Part shown: positions 5,025 through 5,037 of the stretch, one piece after another
How positions within the stretch are numbered: position 1 is the first letter of the stretch
Layout: each line of letters opens with the position of its first letter
Assembly (NCBI GenBank): GCA_963611685.1
Contig: CAVDSU010000132.1
Span: forward strand, 1 to 5,037
DNA: 5,037 nucleotides
Source of the DNA: UBA1724 sp963611685
GTDB taxonomy: Bacteria; Verrucomicrobiota; Lentisphaeria; Oligosphaerales; Oligosphaeraceae
Reading direction: 5' to 3'
Notes under the pieces: generated by a model
The model's database searches: none
What the model was told of the DNA's origin: nothing
Seen by the model: only the letters and a program-made list of their open reading frames with translations
Translations under genes and position numbers: made by a program

Positions 5025-5037
5025 TGGCCAAACTTCC

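Larger units (their letters stand above)
4701..5037. other. Non-coding region downstream of argB, rich in inverted repeats
   Basis: I find no supportable gene in these 337 bases. Open frames here are short or are antisense extensions through argB and show no family motif. The content is a purine tract, a cluster of GCGCC/ATTGGCG words, an exact long-range inverted repeat and consecutive hairpins up to the window edge. None of the stems is followed by a clear T run, so no intrinsic terminator for argB is assigned. The individual elements are listed separately. Confidence 0.7.

Overview
This is a GC-rich bacterial window with four recognisable protein genes in two divergent groups, flanked on both sides by repeat-rich DNA that appears not to code. 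The organism is probably a diderm. It has D-Ala-D-Ala ligase and a small lipoprotein. A clear Shine-Dalgarno sequence is seen only at the gene inside an operon (the lipoprotein gene); the other three starts have none. The acetylglutamate kinase carries HGGGKAI where many bacteria have HGGGP. From memory these traits fit the Verrucomicrobiota/Lentisphaerota/Planctomycetota side of the tree, but this is a weak inference and nothing in the window proves the phylum.

Layout. Bases 1-288 hold a tandem repeat of about 123 bp (two full copies and a partial third). It is rich in hairpins, G runs and the tetranucleotide CTAG, and may continue left of the window. Bases 348-1816 are a minus-strand pair: ddl (D-alanine--D-alanine ligase) followed 14 bp later by a TRL-like lipoprotein gene. 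Bases 1817-1990 are the divergent intergenic region, with an AT-rich patch facing ddl and a short motif facing the chloride transporter gene. Bases 1991-3784 encode a ClC-family chloride channel/transporter with two C-terminal CBS domains. After 34 bp, argB (acetylglutamate kinase) occupies 3819-4700. Bases 4701-5037 contain no gene I can support. They hold a 35-base purine tract, an exact 20-base inverted repeat whose arms lie about 160 bp apart, an 11-bp tandem duplication and a row of perfect hairpins.

How the genes fit together. ddl makes the D-Ala-D-Ala dipeptide for peptidoglycan, and its partner is an envelope lipoprotein of unknown function, so the minus-strand unit is envelope-related. 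The plus-strand genes (anion transport and arginine biosynthesis) have no obvious shared pathway. They do share an exact 11-base word (TTCGTATTCAA) followed by AGCGAA just before each start codon, in place of a Shine-Dalgarno site, which suggests a common promoter or initiation element. I found no convincing new multi-gene system. The least explained parts are the two repeat regions and the shared upstream motif.
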